Source: RYN-230 sp963837515 (lineage in GTDB: Bacteria; Actinomycetota; Actinomycetes; Streptosporangiales; Streptosporangiaceae). From it: a DNA stretch of 64,000 nt. The notes under the pieces were generated by a model, which worked only from the letters and a program-made list of their open reading frames with translations, did no database searches and was not told the DNA's origin. Position numbers and translations under genes: made by a program. This document shows, one piece after another, positions 1 through 10,244 of the stretch (positions are counted from its first letter, which is position 1; every line of letters starts with the position of its first letter). The DNA lies in contig CAWINT010000014.1 of NCBI GenBank assembly GCA_963837515.1, positions 124,001-188,000 on the forward strand, in the 5' to 3' direction.

Positions 1-950
1 TCGTCCAGGCCGCCGGTGGGCACGGTGACCAGCGCGTGCCGGGCCGCCAGCGTGGCGGCCTGGCCGGCGACCAGCGCGCCGAAGTCCCCGGGCAGGTCGG
101 GGAGCACCACGTCGGCCCGGGCCAGCGCCACCCGGCCGTAGCTGGTGAGGCTGTGGTGCGAGATGCCGTGATGCCGGTCCCGCGGGTCGGCGTCGCTGAT
201 CCGCAGCGCGGCCACCGGGCGGCCGCCGAGCACCGCCGCCGCGTTCACCGCCTCGCCGCAGGCCACCCCGGAGAACCCCCACCGGGTCCCGGTGCCCAGG
301 TTCCCCGGTCCCTGGGTGACGACGATCACCTCCGCGCCGAGCACGTGCCGGGCCGCCAGCAGGCCGGTGTGCACGGTCACCGTCTCGAGGTCCCCGCCGA
401 ACGCCTGGCCGGTGCTGACCGTGCCGCGCAGCCAGCCCGCCGCGCGCAGGCCGGCGACGGTCCGCGAGAACCAGGCCGGCAGCGCGCCGCCGTCCAGCAT
501 CACGTAGGCGGCGGCGGGCGGCTTCCGATCGGCCCGCAGCCCGGCCAGCACGGCGGGGAGCGCCGAGTGCAGGTCGGCCACGACCACCACCGCCCCGCCG
601 ATGCCGTCCGCGGCGCGCAGCACCTCGTGATGCGGGGAGCCCTGCTCGTCGGCACCGAGCACGGTCGGCTGCAGCGGGGTGTACCGCGCCTTGACCAGGT
701 GCCCGGGGCCGTCCGGGTCGGGCGGCAGCCGGTCCGGCAGCGCCACCACCAGCGCGTAACCGCCGGTGCCGAGGCCGAGAGCCAGCGCGGTGGTGTTCAG
801 CAGCACCCGGTCGCCGGGTTCCGGCCGCCCGGTCAGCGCGGGGTAGGCGAGCGCCCTGATCCGCCCCTCGGGCACGGCGACCTCGAGTTCCACCGCCCCG
901 GGCCACTCGCGGCGCAGGGCCAAAACCTCGCCACTGCGCCACCTGATCAC
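1..950 (-). CDS. DUF3866 family protein (3' end outside window)
   Basis: The reverse strand is open from a GTG at 950 to the window edge, about 316 codons. I recognise a DUF3866-type protein: an N-terminal beta-rich part, then glycine-rich segments such as VVTQGPGNLGTGTRWG and an HHGISHHSLTSYGRV motif. The biochemical function of the family is not known. It is divergent from pafB with a 51-base gap. GTG 950 was chosen because an in-frame stop lies just upstream. A TACCCT hexamer on this strand (957-962) sits six bases before the GTG, fitting a leaderless transcript. The gene is truncated by the window, not by mutation. Confidence 0.8.
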   Translation of the reverse strand, partial: MIRWRSGEVLALRREWPGAVELEVAVPEGRIRALAYPALTGRPEPGDRVLLNTTALALGLGTGGYALVVALPDRLPPDPDGPGHLVKARYTPLQPTVLGADEQGSPHHEVLRAADGIGGAVVVVADLHSALPAVLAGLRADRKPPAAAYVMLDGGALPAWFSRTVAGLRAAGWLRGTVSTGQAFGGDLETVTVHTGLLAARHVLGAEVIVVTQGPGNLGTGTRWGFSGVACGEAVNAAAVLGGRPVAALRISDADPRDRHHGISHHSLTSYGRVALARADVVLPDLPGDFGALVAGQAATLAARHALVTVPTGGLD

Positions 951-1001
951 TCCCGCAGGGTAGCGTCATAGTCAACGGGCGGGCGGGGTGAAGGACGAAC
1001 G

Positions 1002-1952
1002 ATGTCACGACGGAAGACCGAGCGGCTGCTGGCCCTCGTGGTCTGCCTGCTCTCCACCGAGCGCTACCTCACCGCACTGCAGATCCGCGAGGCCGTGCCC
1101 GGCTACCCGGAGTCCTTCGAGGCGTTCAAGCGGATGTTCGAGCGGGACAAGGAAGAGCTGCGCGAGCTGGGCATCCCGCTGGAGACGGGGTCCAATTCGC
1201 CGCTGGACGACGAGCCTGGGTACCGGATTCCGCGGCAGGCCTACGTTCTGCCGGAAATAAGGCTGGAACCGGACGAGGCCGCCATGCTCTCGCTGGCGGC
1301 GCGGGTCTGGCGGCAGGCCGAACTGGCCGGGGCGGCGGCGGGCGCGCTGCTCAAGCTGCGGGCCGCGGGCGTGGACGCCGAGGAGACCACACCACCGGGC
1401 ATCGAGCCGCGGCTGCTGGCCGGGGAGGCCGCGTTCGGCCCGCTGTGGGAGGCGGTGCGGGACCGGCGGCCGGTCAGCTTCGCCTACCGGGCCGCCGGGC
1501 GCAGCGAGCCGCAGCAGCGGCACCTGGAGCCGTGGGGCGTGGTCAACCGGCACGGCCGCTGGTACGTGGCCGGGCAGGACACCGACCGCGGGGCGGTGCG
1601 GGTGTTCCGGCTCAGCCGGATCGAGGGAGACGTGCGTTTCACCGGGCCGGCCGGGTCGGTGGCCGTGCCGGAGGGCACCGACGTGCGGGAGACGGTGCGC
1701 GAGTGGGACGTGCACCCGCCGCCGCAGCGCTCGGCGGTGCTGCAGGTGCGCGCCGGGGCTGGCCACGGGCTGCGGCGGCACGCCACCGCGGTGCGCCCCG
1801 GGCCGCCCGGCTGGGACCTGGTCGAAGCGCCGTTCTCCGAGGTCGGCTGGTTCGCGGAGCAGCTGGCCTCGTTCGGCGCGGCGGTGCTCGTGCTGGAGCC
1901 CACCGACCTCCGGGAGGCGGTCATCACCCAGCTGAAGGGAGCCCTGGCGTGA
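1002..1952 (+). CDS. pafB: PafB, WYL-domain transcriptional regulator
   Basis: A 316-residue protein with an N-terminal winged-helix region (starts MSRRKTERLLALVVCLLS) and a central WYL-type domain (about residues 145-215, including PVSFAYRAAGRSEP and RWYVAGQDTDRGAVRVFRLSRIE). In mycobacteria PafB and PafC form a complex that activates the LexA/RecA-independent DNA-damage response; the name comes from linkage to the Pup ligase gene pafA. An AAGGA ribosome-binding site precedes the ATG. The stop codon overlaps the GTG of pafC in a GTGA arrangement, so the two are translationally coupled. Gene order into tatA-tatC-helY supports the assignment. Confidence 0.93.
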   Translation: MSRRKTERLLALVVCLLSTERYLTALQIREAVPGYPESFEAFKRMFERDKEELRELGIPLETGSNSPLDDEPGYRIPRQAYVLPEIRLEPDEAAMLSLAARVWRQAELAGAAAGALLKLRAAGVDAEETTPPGIEPRLLAGEAAFGPLWEAVRDRRPVSFAYRAAGRSEPQQRHLEPWGVVNRHGRWYVAGQDTDRGAVRVFRLSRIEGDVRFTGPAGSVAVPEGTDVRETVREWDVHPPPQRSAVLQVRAGAGHGLRRHATAVRPGPPGWDLVEAPFSEVGWFAEQLASFGAAVLVLEPTDLREAVITQLKGALA

Positions 1953-2929
1953 ACGTGCCGCGCACCAGTTCCACCCGGCTGCAGCGGCTGCTGGCCCTGG
2001 TGCCCTACGTGATCAGCCGCAAGGCGGTCGGGCTGGCCGAGACCGCGGCGGCGTTCGGGATCAGCGAGCGCGAGCTGGTCGACGACCTGAACCTGCTGTG
2101 GTGCGTCGAACTGCGCGCCCCGGACCCGTACTGCCCGATCGACCTGTCCTACGAGGGCGGGGAGATCGTGGTCAGCCAGGCGGAGCTGATGGACCGCCCG
2201 CTCCGGCTGGCGGTGGACGAGGCCAGCGCGCTGCTGGTCGCGCTGCGGATGCTGGCCGAGGTGGGTGCCGTGCCCCCGGTCCCGGGCCGGGACGGGGGAT
2301 CCGCGCTGAGCCGGACCATCGCCAAGCTGGAGGTGGCGGCCGGCGGCCTGGCGCTGCCCAGCGCCCAGGTTGCCATCCAAGTGGACCAGACCGCCCAGCA
2401 GGCCGTGCGCGACGCGCTGCGGGACGCGCTGGCCCACGGCCGCCGGGTGCACCTCAGCTACTACGTCCCCGGCCGCGACGAGGCCACCGAGCGGGACGTG
2501 GACCCCATGCGGCTGCTCGTCGTGGAGGGCCGCAGCTACCTGGAGGGCTGGTGCCGCCGGGCCGAGGACGTCCGGCTGTTCCGGCTGGACCGGGTGCTCG
2601 GGCTGCAGGTCCTGGACGTGCCCGCGGCCGTCCCGCCGGAGGCCGAGCCCAAAGACGTGGACCAGGGGCTGTACCACCCGGCCCCGGACGACCTGACGGT
2701 GGTGCTCGAGCTGTCACCCGCCGGCCGGTGGGTGGCCGAGTACTACCCGTGCGAGGACGTGACCGAGCTGGGCGACGGGCGGCTGCGGGTGACGTTGCGC
2801 ACACCGGACGGCGGCTGGGTGCGCCGGCTGGCGCTGCGGCTGGGCGACAGCGGGCGGATCGCCGCCCCGGCCGCGCTTGTTTCCCAGGTCAGCGAGGATG
2901 CGGCGGCCGCCCTGGCGCAGTATGCTTGA
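1949..2929 (+). CDS. pafC: PafC, WYL-domain transcriptional regulator
   Basis: A 326-residue paralogue and partner of PafB. It has an N-terminal helix-turn-helix (RLQRLLALVPYVISRKAVGL), a WYL core (about residues 155-220, with RVHLSYYVPGRDEATERDVD and GRSYLEGWCRRAEDVRLFRL) and a C-terminal WCX-type extension. The GTG at 1949 overlaps the pafB stop by four bases; a second GTG at 1955 is possible. It is expected to act with PafB as a heteromeric DNA-damage regulator. A small hairpin follows the stop codon directly before tatA. Confidence 0.92.
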   Translation: MNVPRTSSTRLQRLLALVPYVISRKAVGLAETAAAFGISERELVDDLNLLWCVELRAPDPYCPIDLSYEGGEIVVSQAELMDRPLRLAVDEASALLVALRMLAEVGAVPPVPGRDGGSALSRTIAKLEVAAGGLALPSAQVAIQVDQTAQQAVRDALRDALAHGRRVHLSYYVPGRDEATERDVDPMRLLVVEGRSYLEGWCRRAEDVRLFRLDRVLGLQVLDVPAAVPPEAEPKDVDQGLYHPAPDDLTVVLELSPAGRWVAEYYPCEDVTELGDGRLRVTLRTPDGGWVRRLALRLGDSGRIAAPAALVSQVSEDAAAALAQYA

Positions 2930-2930
2930 C

Positions 2931-2948
2931 GGTCACGCTTCGGTGACC
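2931..2948 (+). terminator. Short hairpin after pafC
   Basis: GGTCAC-gcttcg-GTGACC forms a perfect six-base-pair stem just after the pafC stop. There is no U-tract, so it may only attenuate between pafC and tatA. Confidence 0.35.
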
Positions 2949-3044
2949 AACTCGGCGCGCCGGCTCCATGTGAGCGCTTCGCGTGTAGGCTCGTAGCGCA
3001 AGTGATCCAGCGCGGGGCGTGTGTCCCCGGTGAAGAGGGCAGAA

Positions 3045-3395
3045 ATGATTGGCGATCTGTTCGACAGCCCGTGGAAGATCCTCATCGTCGCCGTGGTGCT
3101 GATCGTTCTGTTCGGCTCGAAGAAGCTGCCGGACGCGGCCCGGTCGCTCGGCAAGTCCATGCGCATCCTCAAGCGGGAAGTGAAGGACCTGCGCGAGGAC
3201 GAGGAGGAGCCGGCGCCGGTTCAGGCGATCAGCTCTCCGGCAGTGGCCCAGCCCCAGCCGTCGGCAGCGCAGCCCGAGCTGTCCGTGGACGAGTTGCAGC
3301 AGCAGATCCGTGATCTCCAGGCCAAGGCGGCCGCGGCGGACGCGGCCAAGGTCGGCGCCCCGGTGACGGAGACGCAGCGCACTCAGGCCAGCTGA
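3045..3395 (+). CDS. tatA: TatA, twin-arginine translocase pore subunit
   Basis: A 116-residue protein with one N-terminal transmembrane helix (about residues 8-24, ILIVAVVLIVLFGSKKLPD), the FGSKKLPD hinge and an amphipathic helix containing RSLGKSMRILKREVKDL, followed by an acidic and alanine-rich tail. TatA oligomers form the translocation path for folded proteins. ATG 3045 is preferred because it places MIGDLFDSPWK directly before the helix; a start 24 bases upstream would add MSPVKRAE. It is followed by tatC after a 16-base gap, the usual actinobacterial tatAC arrangement. Confidence 0.93.
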   Translation: MIGDLFDSPWKILIVAVVLIVLFGSKKLPDAARSLGKSMRILKREVKDLREDEEEPAPVQAISSPAVAQPQPSAAQPELSVDELQQQIRDLQAKAAAADAAKVGAPVTETQRTQAS

Positions 3396-3411
3396 TCCGC
3401 CCGGACCGGCC

Positions 3412-4323
3412 ATGACAAAGCTGGGTGACACCGTTAAGGGTGCCCGTGTGCTGAGCGAGCGGATCCGGGCGGCGGAGGCAGCCAACCCCGAGGGGCGGAT
3501 GCCCCTCATGGACCACATCCGCGAACTGCGGAACCGGCTGGTCAAGATCTGCCTCGCGCTGATCGTCGGCACCGCGGTCGGGCTGATTCCGCAGGTGTGG
3601 GACCGGGTCTGGCACATCATCCAGCACCCGTTCTGCTCGGCGGTGATCAACGGCCGCACCGGCTGCCATGTGGTCGGGGACCAGTTGGTCCTGGCCGGCG
3701 TGCTCGACCCGTTCATGCTGCGGGTGGAGATCGCGTTCTTCTTCGGGCTGATCGTGACCAGCCCGGTCTGGCTGTACCAGATCTGGGCCTTCGTCGCGCC
3801 CGGGCTGTACCGGCGGGAAAAGCGGTGGGCCTACATCTTCGTGGGCACGGCCGTCCCGCTGTTCGCCGCCGGGGCCGGCATCGCCTATTTCGCGATGAGC
3901 CGGGGCCTGGCCTACCTGCTGCACCTGACCCCGGACAGCGTGCTCAACCTGCCGCCGGTGTCCACCTACCTCGGCTACTTCTGGGCCATGCTGCTCGGCT
4001 TCGGGCTTGCGTTCGAGCTGCCGCTGCTGCTGATCATGCTGAACGTCGCGGGGGTGCTGACCCACCAGTTCTTCCGCCGCTGGCGGCGGATGATGATCTT
4101 CGCGGTGTTCCTGTTCGCCGGGATCGCCTCGCCCAGCCCGGACCCGATCACGATGCTGCTGCTGGCCGTGCCGTGCCTGGTCCTGGTGGAAATCGCCGAG
4201 GTCATCATCTGGTTCAACGACCGCCGCCGGGCAGCCCGCCCGTCGCTGTACGCCGGCCTCGCCGACGACGAACTGGCCCCGCTGGACGACGAGCCGGTGG
4301 ACCAGGAACCGCTGGACCACTGA
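3412..4323 (+). CDS. tatC: TatC, twin-arginine translocase receptor
   Basis: A 303-residue six-helix membrane protein that recognises twin-arginine signal peptides together with TatA/TatB. Visible family signatures are the N-terminal MPLMDHIRELRNRL segment, VWLYQIWAFVAPGLYRREK in the first large periplasmic loop and cap region, the LGFGLAFELPLLL helix, and FAGIASPSPDPITMLLLAVP near the C-terminus. A polar N-terminal extension of about 28 residues precedes the core. The acidic C-terminus has repeated LDDEP/LDH motifs, and the last 15 bases are duplicated directly downstream. Confidence 0.95.
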   Translation: MTKLGDTVKGARVLSERIRAAEAANPEGRMPLMDHIRELRNRLVKICLALIVGTAVGLIPQVWDRVWHIIQHPFCSAVINGRTGCHVVGDQLVLAGVLDPFMLRVEIAFFFGLIVTSPVWLYQIWAFVAPGLYRREKRWAYIFVGTAVPLFAAGAGIAYFAMSRGLAYLLHLTPDSVLNLPPVSTYLGYFWAMLLGFGLAFELPLLLIMLNVAGVLTHQFFRRWRRMMIFAVFLFAGIASPSPDPITMLLLAVPCLVLVEIAEVIIWFNDRRRAARPSLYAGLADDELAPLDDEPVDQEPLDH

Positions 4324-4338
4324 CCGCTGGACCACTGA
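4309..4338 (+). repeat. 15-bp tandem duplication across the tatC stop
   Basis: The 15-mer ccgctggaccactga occurs at 4309-4323 (last codons of tatC) and again at 4324-4338. The second copy lies outside the gene and offers a backup in-phase TGA. Confidence 0.85.
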
Positions 4339-4371
4339 CCGCGGCTGGGCCGCCGCAGGCGGGCCGGCTGT

Positions 4372-4412
4372 AGCCCGCCAACCGGCACCTCCCGTCCAGG
4401 AGCCGGCGGGCT
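4372..4412 (+). terminator. Inverted repeat between tatC and helY
   Basis: AGCCCGCC (from 4372) pairs with the GGCGGGCT that ends at 4412, extended inward by CCGGC/GCCGG. It forms a GC-rich stem without a U-run, ending a few bases before the putative helY promoter hexamer. It is a plausible tatC terminator. Confidence 0.4.
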
Positions 4413-4416
4413 CACC

Positions 4417-4422
4417 TAGGCT
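4417..4422 (+). promoter_or_regulatory. -10 hexamer of a probable leaderless helY promoter
   Basis: TAGGCT ends six bases before the helY ATG at 4429, and no Shine-Dalgarno sequence is visible. The same geometry recurs at 7210, 12222, 14775, 41249 and 62198 on the plus strand and at 15960 and 40531 on the minus strand. Confidence 0.45.
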
Positions 4423-4428
4423 GGGATC

Positions 4429-7212
4429 ATGTCTTCCCCGGCCCAGCGTTACGCCGCGTTCCGTCAGCACGGCGCCGGTGGCCGCGAGCTCACCGACTTC
4501 CAGGCCGGTTACGACTTCGCGTTCGACGACTTCCAGCGGCGGGCGTGCCTGGCGCTGACCGCCGGGCACGGCGTGCTGGTGGCCGCGCCGACCGGATCGG
4601 GCAAGACCGTGGTCGGCGAGTTCGCGGTGCACCTGGCCCTGGCCGAGGGCCGCAAGTGCTTCTACACCACGCCGATCAAGGCGCTGTCCAACCAGAAGTA
4701 CGCCGACCTGGTCCGCCGGTATGGGCCGGATCAGGTCGGCCTGCTCACCGGGGACAACAGCATCAACGGGGAAGCCCCGGTGGTGGTGATGACCACCGAG
4801 GTGCTGCGCAACATGCTCTACGGCGGGTCGGCCACCCTGTCCAGGCTGGGCTATGTGGTGCTGGACGAGGTGCACTACCTGGCCGACCGGTTCCGCGGCG
4901 CGGTCTGGGAAGAAGTGATCATCCACCTGCCCGAGTCGGTGCGGGTCGTCGCGCTGTCGGCCACGGTGAGCAACGCGGAGGAGTTCGGCGACTGGCTGGC
5001 CCAGGTGCGCGGCGGCACCACGGTGATCGTGGATGAGCACCGGCCGGTGCCGCTGTGGCAGCACATGCTGGTCGGCGGCCGGCTGTACGACCTGTTCGTG
5101 GAGTCCGCGCCGCGCCGCGGCGGGAACGGGGCGGCGCGCGGCGAGGCGGCCCAGCGGCGGGCTCAGGTCAACCCGGACCTGCTGCGGATCGCCCGGCGCG
5201 ACGACTGGACGGTCCCAAAGACCCCGGGCCGGCCGCCCCGCGGCGGCCGGCGGCCGCCCCGGTTCCGCCCGCCGCGGCGGCCGGACGTCATCACCCGGCT
5301 GGACAACGCCGGGCTGCTGCCCGCCATCACCTTCATCTTCAGCCGAGCGGGCTGTGCGGCGGCGGTGCGGCAGTGCCTGGACGCCGGGCTGCGGCTGACC
5401 ACCCCGGACGAGGCGGCCGCGATCACCGAGATCGCGGAGCGGCGGACCAGCGACATCCCCGAAGCCGACCTGCCCGTGCTGGGCTACGCCGAGTGGCTGG
5501 AGGGCCTGCGGCGCGGCATCGCGGCCCACCACGCGGGGCTGCTCCCCACGTTCAAGGAGGTGGTGGAGGAACTGTTCGAGGCCGGGCTGGTCCGGGCGGT
5601 CTTCGCCACCGAGACGCTGGCGCTGGGCATCAACATGCCCGCCCGCACGGTGGTCATCGAGCGGCTGGACAAGTGGAACGGCGAGACCCACGCCGACCTG
5701 ACGCCGGGGGAGTACACCCAGCTCACCGGCCGGGCCGGCCGCCGGGGCATCGACGTGGAAGGGCACGCGGTGGTGCTCTGGCAGCCGGGCACCGACCCGC
5801 TCGCGGTGGCCGGCCTGGCCGGCACCCGGACCTACCCGCTGGACTCCAGCTTCCGGCCGTCGTACAACATGGCGGTGAACCTGGTCGGGCAGGCCGGCCT
5901 GGACCGGGCCGCTGCGCTGCTGGAGTCGTCCTTCGCCCAGTTCCAGGCCGACCGGGCGGTGGTCGGGATCGCGCGGCAGGCGCGCCGCAGCCGCGAGGAG
6001 CTGGAGGCGCTCAGCGTGTCCTGCGACCGGGGCGACTTCGCCGAGTACTACGCGCTGCGCCAGGAACTGTCCGCGCTCGAGGCGGCGGCGTCCCGGCAGC
6101 GGACGGCCGACCGCCGGGCGCAGGCCCGGAGTTCGCTGGAACAGCTCCGCCGCGGGGACATCATCATGGTGCCGGGCGGCCGCCGGGCCGGGCTCGCGGT
6201 CGTGCTCGATCCCGGGGTGACCAGCGGGTCGTCCCGCGGCTCGCGCGCGGACGACGCGAACGCCCCGCTGCCGCTGGTGCTCACCGTCGGCCGGCAGGTG
6301 AAGCGGCTGTCCCTGGCCGATTTCCCGGTCCCGGTGAGCCCGCTGGACCGGGTCCGCATCCCGAACAGCTTCAGCGCCCGGTCCCCGCAGCACCGGCGCG
6401 ACCTGGCCGCCACGATCCGGAACAAGATGGCGGGCCGGGACCCCCGGCGCGAGCAGGTGGCCAGGACCAGCCAGGCCGGAGCCGAGCAGGAAATCGCCGC
6501 GCTGCGGCGGCGGCTGCGCCAGCATCCGTGCCACGGCTGCGCCGACCGGGAGCCGCACGCCCGCCTGGCCGAGCAGCGGGCCCGGCTGGAACGCGAGGTG
6601 GCCGGGCTGGAAGTTCGGGTGGCCGCCCGCTCGCACGTCATCGCCCGCACTTTCCAGCGGGTCTGCGCGGTGCTGGAGCGGCTCGGTTACCTGTCCAACG
6701 GCCAGGTCACCGGGGACGGCAGGCGGCTGGCCGACCTGTACACCGAACTGGACCTGCTGGCCGCGGAGTGCCTGCGCCGCGACCTGTGGCACGGCCTGGG
6801 CCCGGCTGAACTGGCCGCCTGCGTGTCCGTGCTGACCTTCGAGTCGCGGCAGTCCGACGAGGACGGGCCGCCGCCGCTGCCGGGCGGCCCGGTGCGTGAC
6901 GTCATCAGCTCGATGCTCTCGGTCTGGGCCGAGCTGGACGACCTGGAGAAGGACCATCGCCTGTCGTTCCTCCGCGAGCCGCAGGCCGGATTCGCGTGGG
7001 CCGCGCACGCCTGGGCCGACGGCAAGCCGCTGGAAACGGTGCTGCGCACCGGGCTGACGCCGGGCGACTTCGTCCGGGCGGTGAAGCAGCTGATGGACCT
7101 GCTCGGCCAGATCGCCGTGGCGGCCGGGCCCGGCTCGGAGCTGGCCGCCACCGCGCACGCCGCCGTGGACGCGCTGCGCCACGGGGTAGTGGCGTACTCG
7201 TCGGTCGGGTAA
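4429..7212 (+). CDS. helY: HelY-like superfamily 2 DEAD/DEAH helicase
   Basis: A 927-residue Ski2-like ATP-dependent RNA/DNA helicase. Motif I APTGSGKT is at about residues 53-60, motif Ia TTPIKALSNQKY follows, motif II DEVH is at about 146-149, and motif III ALSATVSN is near 178. The second RecA domain carries GLVRAVFATETLALGINMPA and motif VI QLTGRAGRRGID. The C-terminal third contains a CHGCADREPHAR segment and the DSHCT-like region typical of HelY. The position after tatA-tatC matches mycobacterial helY. The substrate RNA is unknown. Confidence 0.92.
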   Translation: MSSPAQRYAAFRQHGAGGRELTDFQAGYDFAFDDFQRRACLALTAGHGVLVAAPTGSGKTVVGEFAVHLALAEGRKCFYTTPIKALSNQKYADLVRRYGPDQVGLLTGDNSINGEAPVVVMTTEVLRNMLYGGSATLSRLGYVVLDEVHYLADRFRGAVWEEVIIHLPESVRVVALSATVSNAEEFGDWLAQVRGGTTVIVDEHRPVPLWQHMLVGGRLYDLFVESAPRRGGNGAARGEAAQRRAQVNPDLLRIARRDDWTVPKTPGRPPRGGRRPPRFRPPRRPDVITRLDNAGLLPAITFIFSRAGCAAAVRQCLDAGLRLTTPDEAAAITEIAERRTSDIPEADLPVLGYAEWLEGLRRGIAAHHAGLLPTFKEVVEELFEAGLVRAVFATETLALGINMPARTVVIERLDKWNGETHADLTPGEYTQLTGRAGRRGIDVEGHAVVLWQPGTDPLAVAGLAGTRTYPLDSSFRPSYNMAVNLVGQAGLDRAAALLESSFAQFQADRAVVGIARQARRSREELEALSVSCDRGDFAEYYALRQELSALEAAASRQRTADRRAQARSSLEQLRRGDIIMVPGGRRAGLAVVLDPGVTSGSSRGSRADDANAPLPLVLTVGRQVKRLSLADFPVPVSPLDRVRIPNSFSARSPQHRRDLAATIRNKMAGRDPRREQVARTSQAGAEQEIAALRRRLRQHPCHGCADREPHARLAEQRARLEREVAGLEVRVAARSHVIARTFQRVCAVLERLGYLSNGQVTGDGRRLADLYTELDLLAAECLRRDLWHGLGPAELAACVSVLTFESRQSDEDGPPPLPGGPVRDVISSMLSVWAELDDLEKDHRLSFLREPQAGFAWAAHAWADGKPLETVLRTGLTPGDFVRAVKQLMDLLGQIAVAAGPGSELAATAHAAVDALRHGVVAYSSVG

Positions 7213-7215
7213 CGT
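7210..7215 (+). promoter_or_regulatory. -10 hexamer of a probable leaderless promoter
   Basis: TAACGT ends six bases before the ATG at 7222 and overlaps the end of helY. No ribosome-binding site separates it from the start. Confidence 0.4.
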
Positions 7216-7221
7216 CCGGGC

Positions 7222-7665
7222 ATGGCTGATCTTGCCGATTACGGCCGGCTGGTGGCCCGGGACCACGGGCTCGCCGTGGTGGCGACGCTGCGCGCCGACC
7301 AGACCATCCAGGCCTCGGTGGTGAACACGGGCGTGCTGGAGCATCCCACCGCCGGCCACCCGGTGGTCGGCTTCACCACCCGGGGCAACGCCCGCAAGCT
7401 GGCCAACCTGCGGGCCCGGCCGCGCCTCGCGGTCACGGTCCGGGCCGGCTGGGAGTGGGTCACGGTGGAGGGCCCGGCCGCGCTGGCCGGCCCGGACGAC
7501 CCGCTGCCCGGCATCGATGCCGAGGGCCGGCGGCTGCTGCTGCGGGCCGTGTTCCGTGCCGCGGGCGGGAGCCATGAAGATTGGGACGCCTACGACCGGG
7601 TGATGGCGGACGAACGCCGGGCCGCCGTCCTGATCACCGCGGAGCGGGTCTACTCCAACCGCTGA
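7222..7665 (+). CDS. PPOX-class (split-barrel) flavin/F420-dependent enzyme
   Basis: A 147-residue protein of the pyridoxamine 5'-phosphate oxidase-like split-barrel superfamily. Typical features are an N-terminal helix, the strand LAVVATLRADQTIQASVVNT, VVGFTTRGNARKLANLRARP (phosphate-binding region) and RLAVTVRAGWEWVTVEGPAAL. Actinobacterial relatives of this size use F420 or flavin in redox reactions. The substrate cannot be inferred. It ends 16 bases inside the convergent universal stress protein gene. Confidence 0.8.
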   Translation: MADLADYGRLVARDHGLAVVATLRADQTIQASVVNTGVLEHPTAGHPVVGFTTRGNARKLANLRARPRLAVTVRAGWEWVTVEGPAALAGPDDPLPGIDAEGRRLLLRAVFRAAGGSHEDWDAYDRVMADERRAAVLITAERVYSNR

Positions 7666-8231
7666 TCCGGCGCGCCCGGCGGCCCGGCCGTCGGCGGTGG
7701 CTCCGGTGCGGGCGGTGGGCCGTGCTGGTCGCGGTGCCTGCGGTGCGGGCGGTCCGGCCCGTGTTCCGGCGGGGGCGGCGGCAGCGGTGTGTCCGGCGGC
7801 GGCCCGGGCCACACCAGCAGCACCGGGCAGGTGGCATGGTCCACGACGAACCGGGCCGCCCGGCCCAGGCTCTTCGGCCCCGCCGCACCGCCCTCCCGCG
7901 CCAGGATCAGCAGCGAGGCGTCCCGGGCCGCCAGCGTCACCTGGTGCTCCGGCCGGCCGCGCAGCCGGATCTGGCCGGCCGGGCGATCCAGCGCGGCGGC
8001 CGCGGTCGCCAGCACCTGTTCAGCCGACGACTCCGCCAGAGCCGCCAGCTGGGTGCCCGGGTCGGTCCGCGACCGGCCCAGCAGGGCGGTGAAGGCGCCG
8101 TGCGCCGCCTCCAGCGCCGCGGTATCGGTGACGTGCAGCAGGGTGAGGTCGGTGTCGGCCGGGACCAGGGTCCGGGCGGCCTGCACGCACGCTTCCCAGC
8201 CGTCCTCGGTGATCCAGACGAGCGCGTTCAT
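7650..8231 (-). CDS. Universal stress protein family with Pro/His-rich tail
   Basis: A 193-residue protein. The UspA-like fold covers about residues 1-145: MNALVWITEDGWEACVQAAR, DLTLLHVTD, a central helix and the C-terminal HATCPVLLVWPG strand. The usual GxxG(x9)G(S/T) ATP-binding signature is only partly kept (AREGGAAGPKSLGRAARFV), so nucleotide binding is uncertain. The last 45 or so residues are rich in proline, histidine and arginine and look disordered; they overlap the convergent PPOX gene. ATG 8231 was chosen because the fold begins there. Confidence 0.75.
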   Translation of the reverse strand: MNALVWITEDGWEACVQAARTLVPADTDLTLLHVTDTAALEAAHGAFTALLGRSRTDPGTQLAALAESSAEQVLATAAAALDRPAGQIRLRGRPEHQVTLAARDASLLILAREGGAAGPKSLGRAARFVVDHATCPVLLVWPGPPPDTPLPPPPPEHGPDRPHRRHRDQHGPPPAPEPPPTAGPPGAPDQRLE

Positions 8232-8334
8232 CTGCCCAGTCTCCCGCTCCGTCCGCCCACGTGACCGGCGCAGGGCCGCCGGCCGCGGCCCTAATCCCGT
8301 TGCGGGCGGCCGGGGGAGCGGGCAGGCTGGCCCG

Positions 8335-8871
8335 GTGCAGCAGGATGGGGTGGAGGTGCGCCGGGCGCACCCGGATGACTGGGCGACCGTCCGTGACCTG
8401 CGGCTGGCCGCCCTGGCCGACGCGCCGGACGCCTTCGCCTCCACGCTGGCCCGGGAGGAAGGCCGCGCCGGGGCGGAGTGGCGCAGCCGGGTCGCCCTGA
8501 TCCCCTGGTTCCTGGCCTGGCGGGCGGGCCGCCCGGCCGGCCTGGTAGCCATGATCCCCGTCACCCAGGACAGCCCCGAGGGCCCGGTTCACCCGGTCAC
8601 GGAGTGGCACCTGGTGTCCATGTGGGTGCCGCCCGCCGACCGGGGTGGCGGGGCCGCAGGCCTGCTGGTACGCGCGGTGCTGGAGCACGCCCGCGCGGCC
8701 GGCGCCGAGAAGGTCTCCCTCTGGGTGGCCACCGGGAACGCACGGGCCGCGGCCTGCTACCGCCGGATGGGCTTCCGGCCGACCGGCCGGCACCAGCTCT
8801 ACCCGCGCCACGGTGCGGCCGCGCTGGACGAGGCGGAGTTCGCCCGCGGGCTGCGCGAGGCGCCGGTGGCT

Positions 8872-8895
<24 letters not shown>
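8335..8895 (+). CDS. GNAT family N-acetyltransferase
   Basis: A 186-residue GCN5-related acetyltransferase. The start region VEVRRAHPDDWATVRDLRLAAL is followed by HLVSMWVPPADRGGGAAGLLVRAVL, the acetyl-CoA pyrophosphate-binding motif A (R-G-G-G-A-A-G), and VSLWVATGNARAAACYRRMGF, the C-terminal motif. GTG 8335 is chosen because the domain starts immediately after it and a purine-rich GGGGGAG lies upstream. The acceptor is unknown. The last 24 bases overlap the convergent transporter. Confidence 0.85.
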
Positions 8896-10110
<1,215 letters not shown>

Positions 10111-10244
10111 GCAGGACAGAGCCTCCGCGGCCGGGCCCGGGAGCAGGCCGGCGGCGGAGGCTCCGGCGGACAGAGGGACGGATCCTACGCTGACGATTGA
10201 TCAACGATAGCGGGGGCGGCCGCGGGGCCTGGCAAGATGACCGG

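Noticed and set aside
36..971. Plus-strand open frame at the window start
   Set aside because: Translation is Arg/Gly/His-rich; the reverse strand gives a recognisable DUF3866 protein.
3229..7812. Very long open frame antisense to tatC, helY and the PPOX gene
   Set aside because: It is a by-product of high GC. Codon bias and homology belong to the plus strand, and the translation is compositionally biased without motifs.
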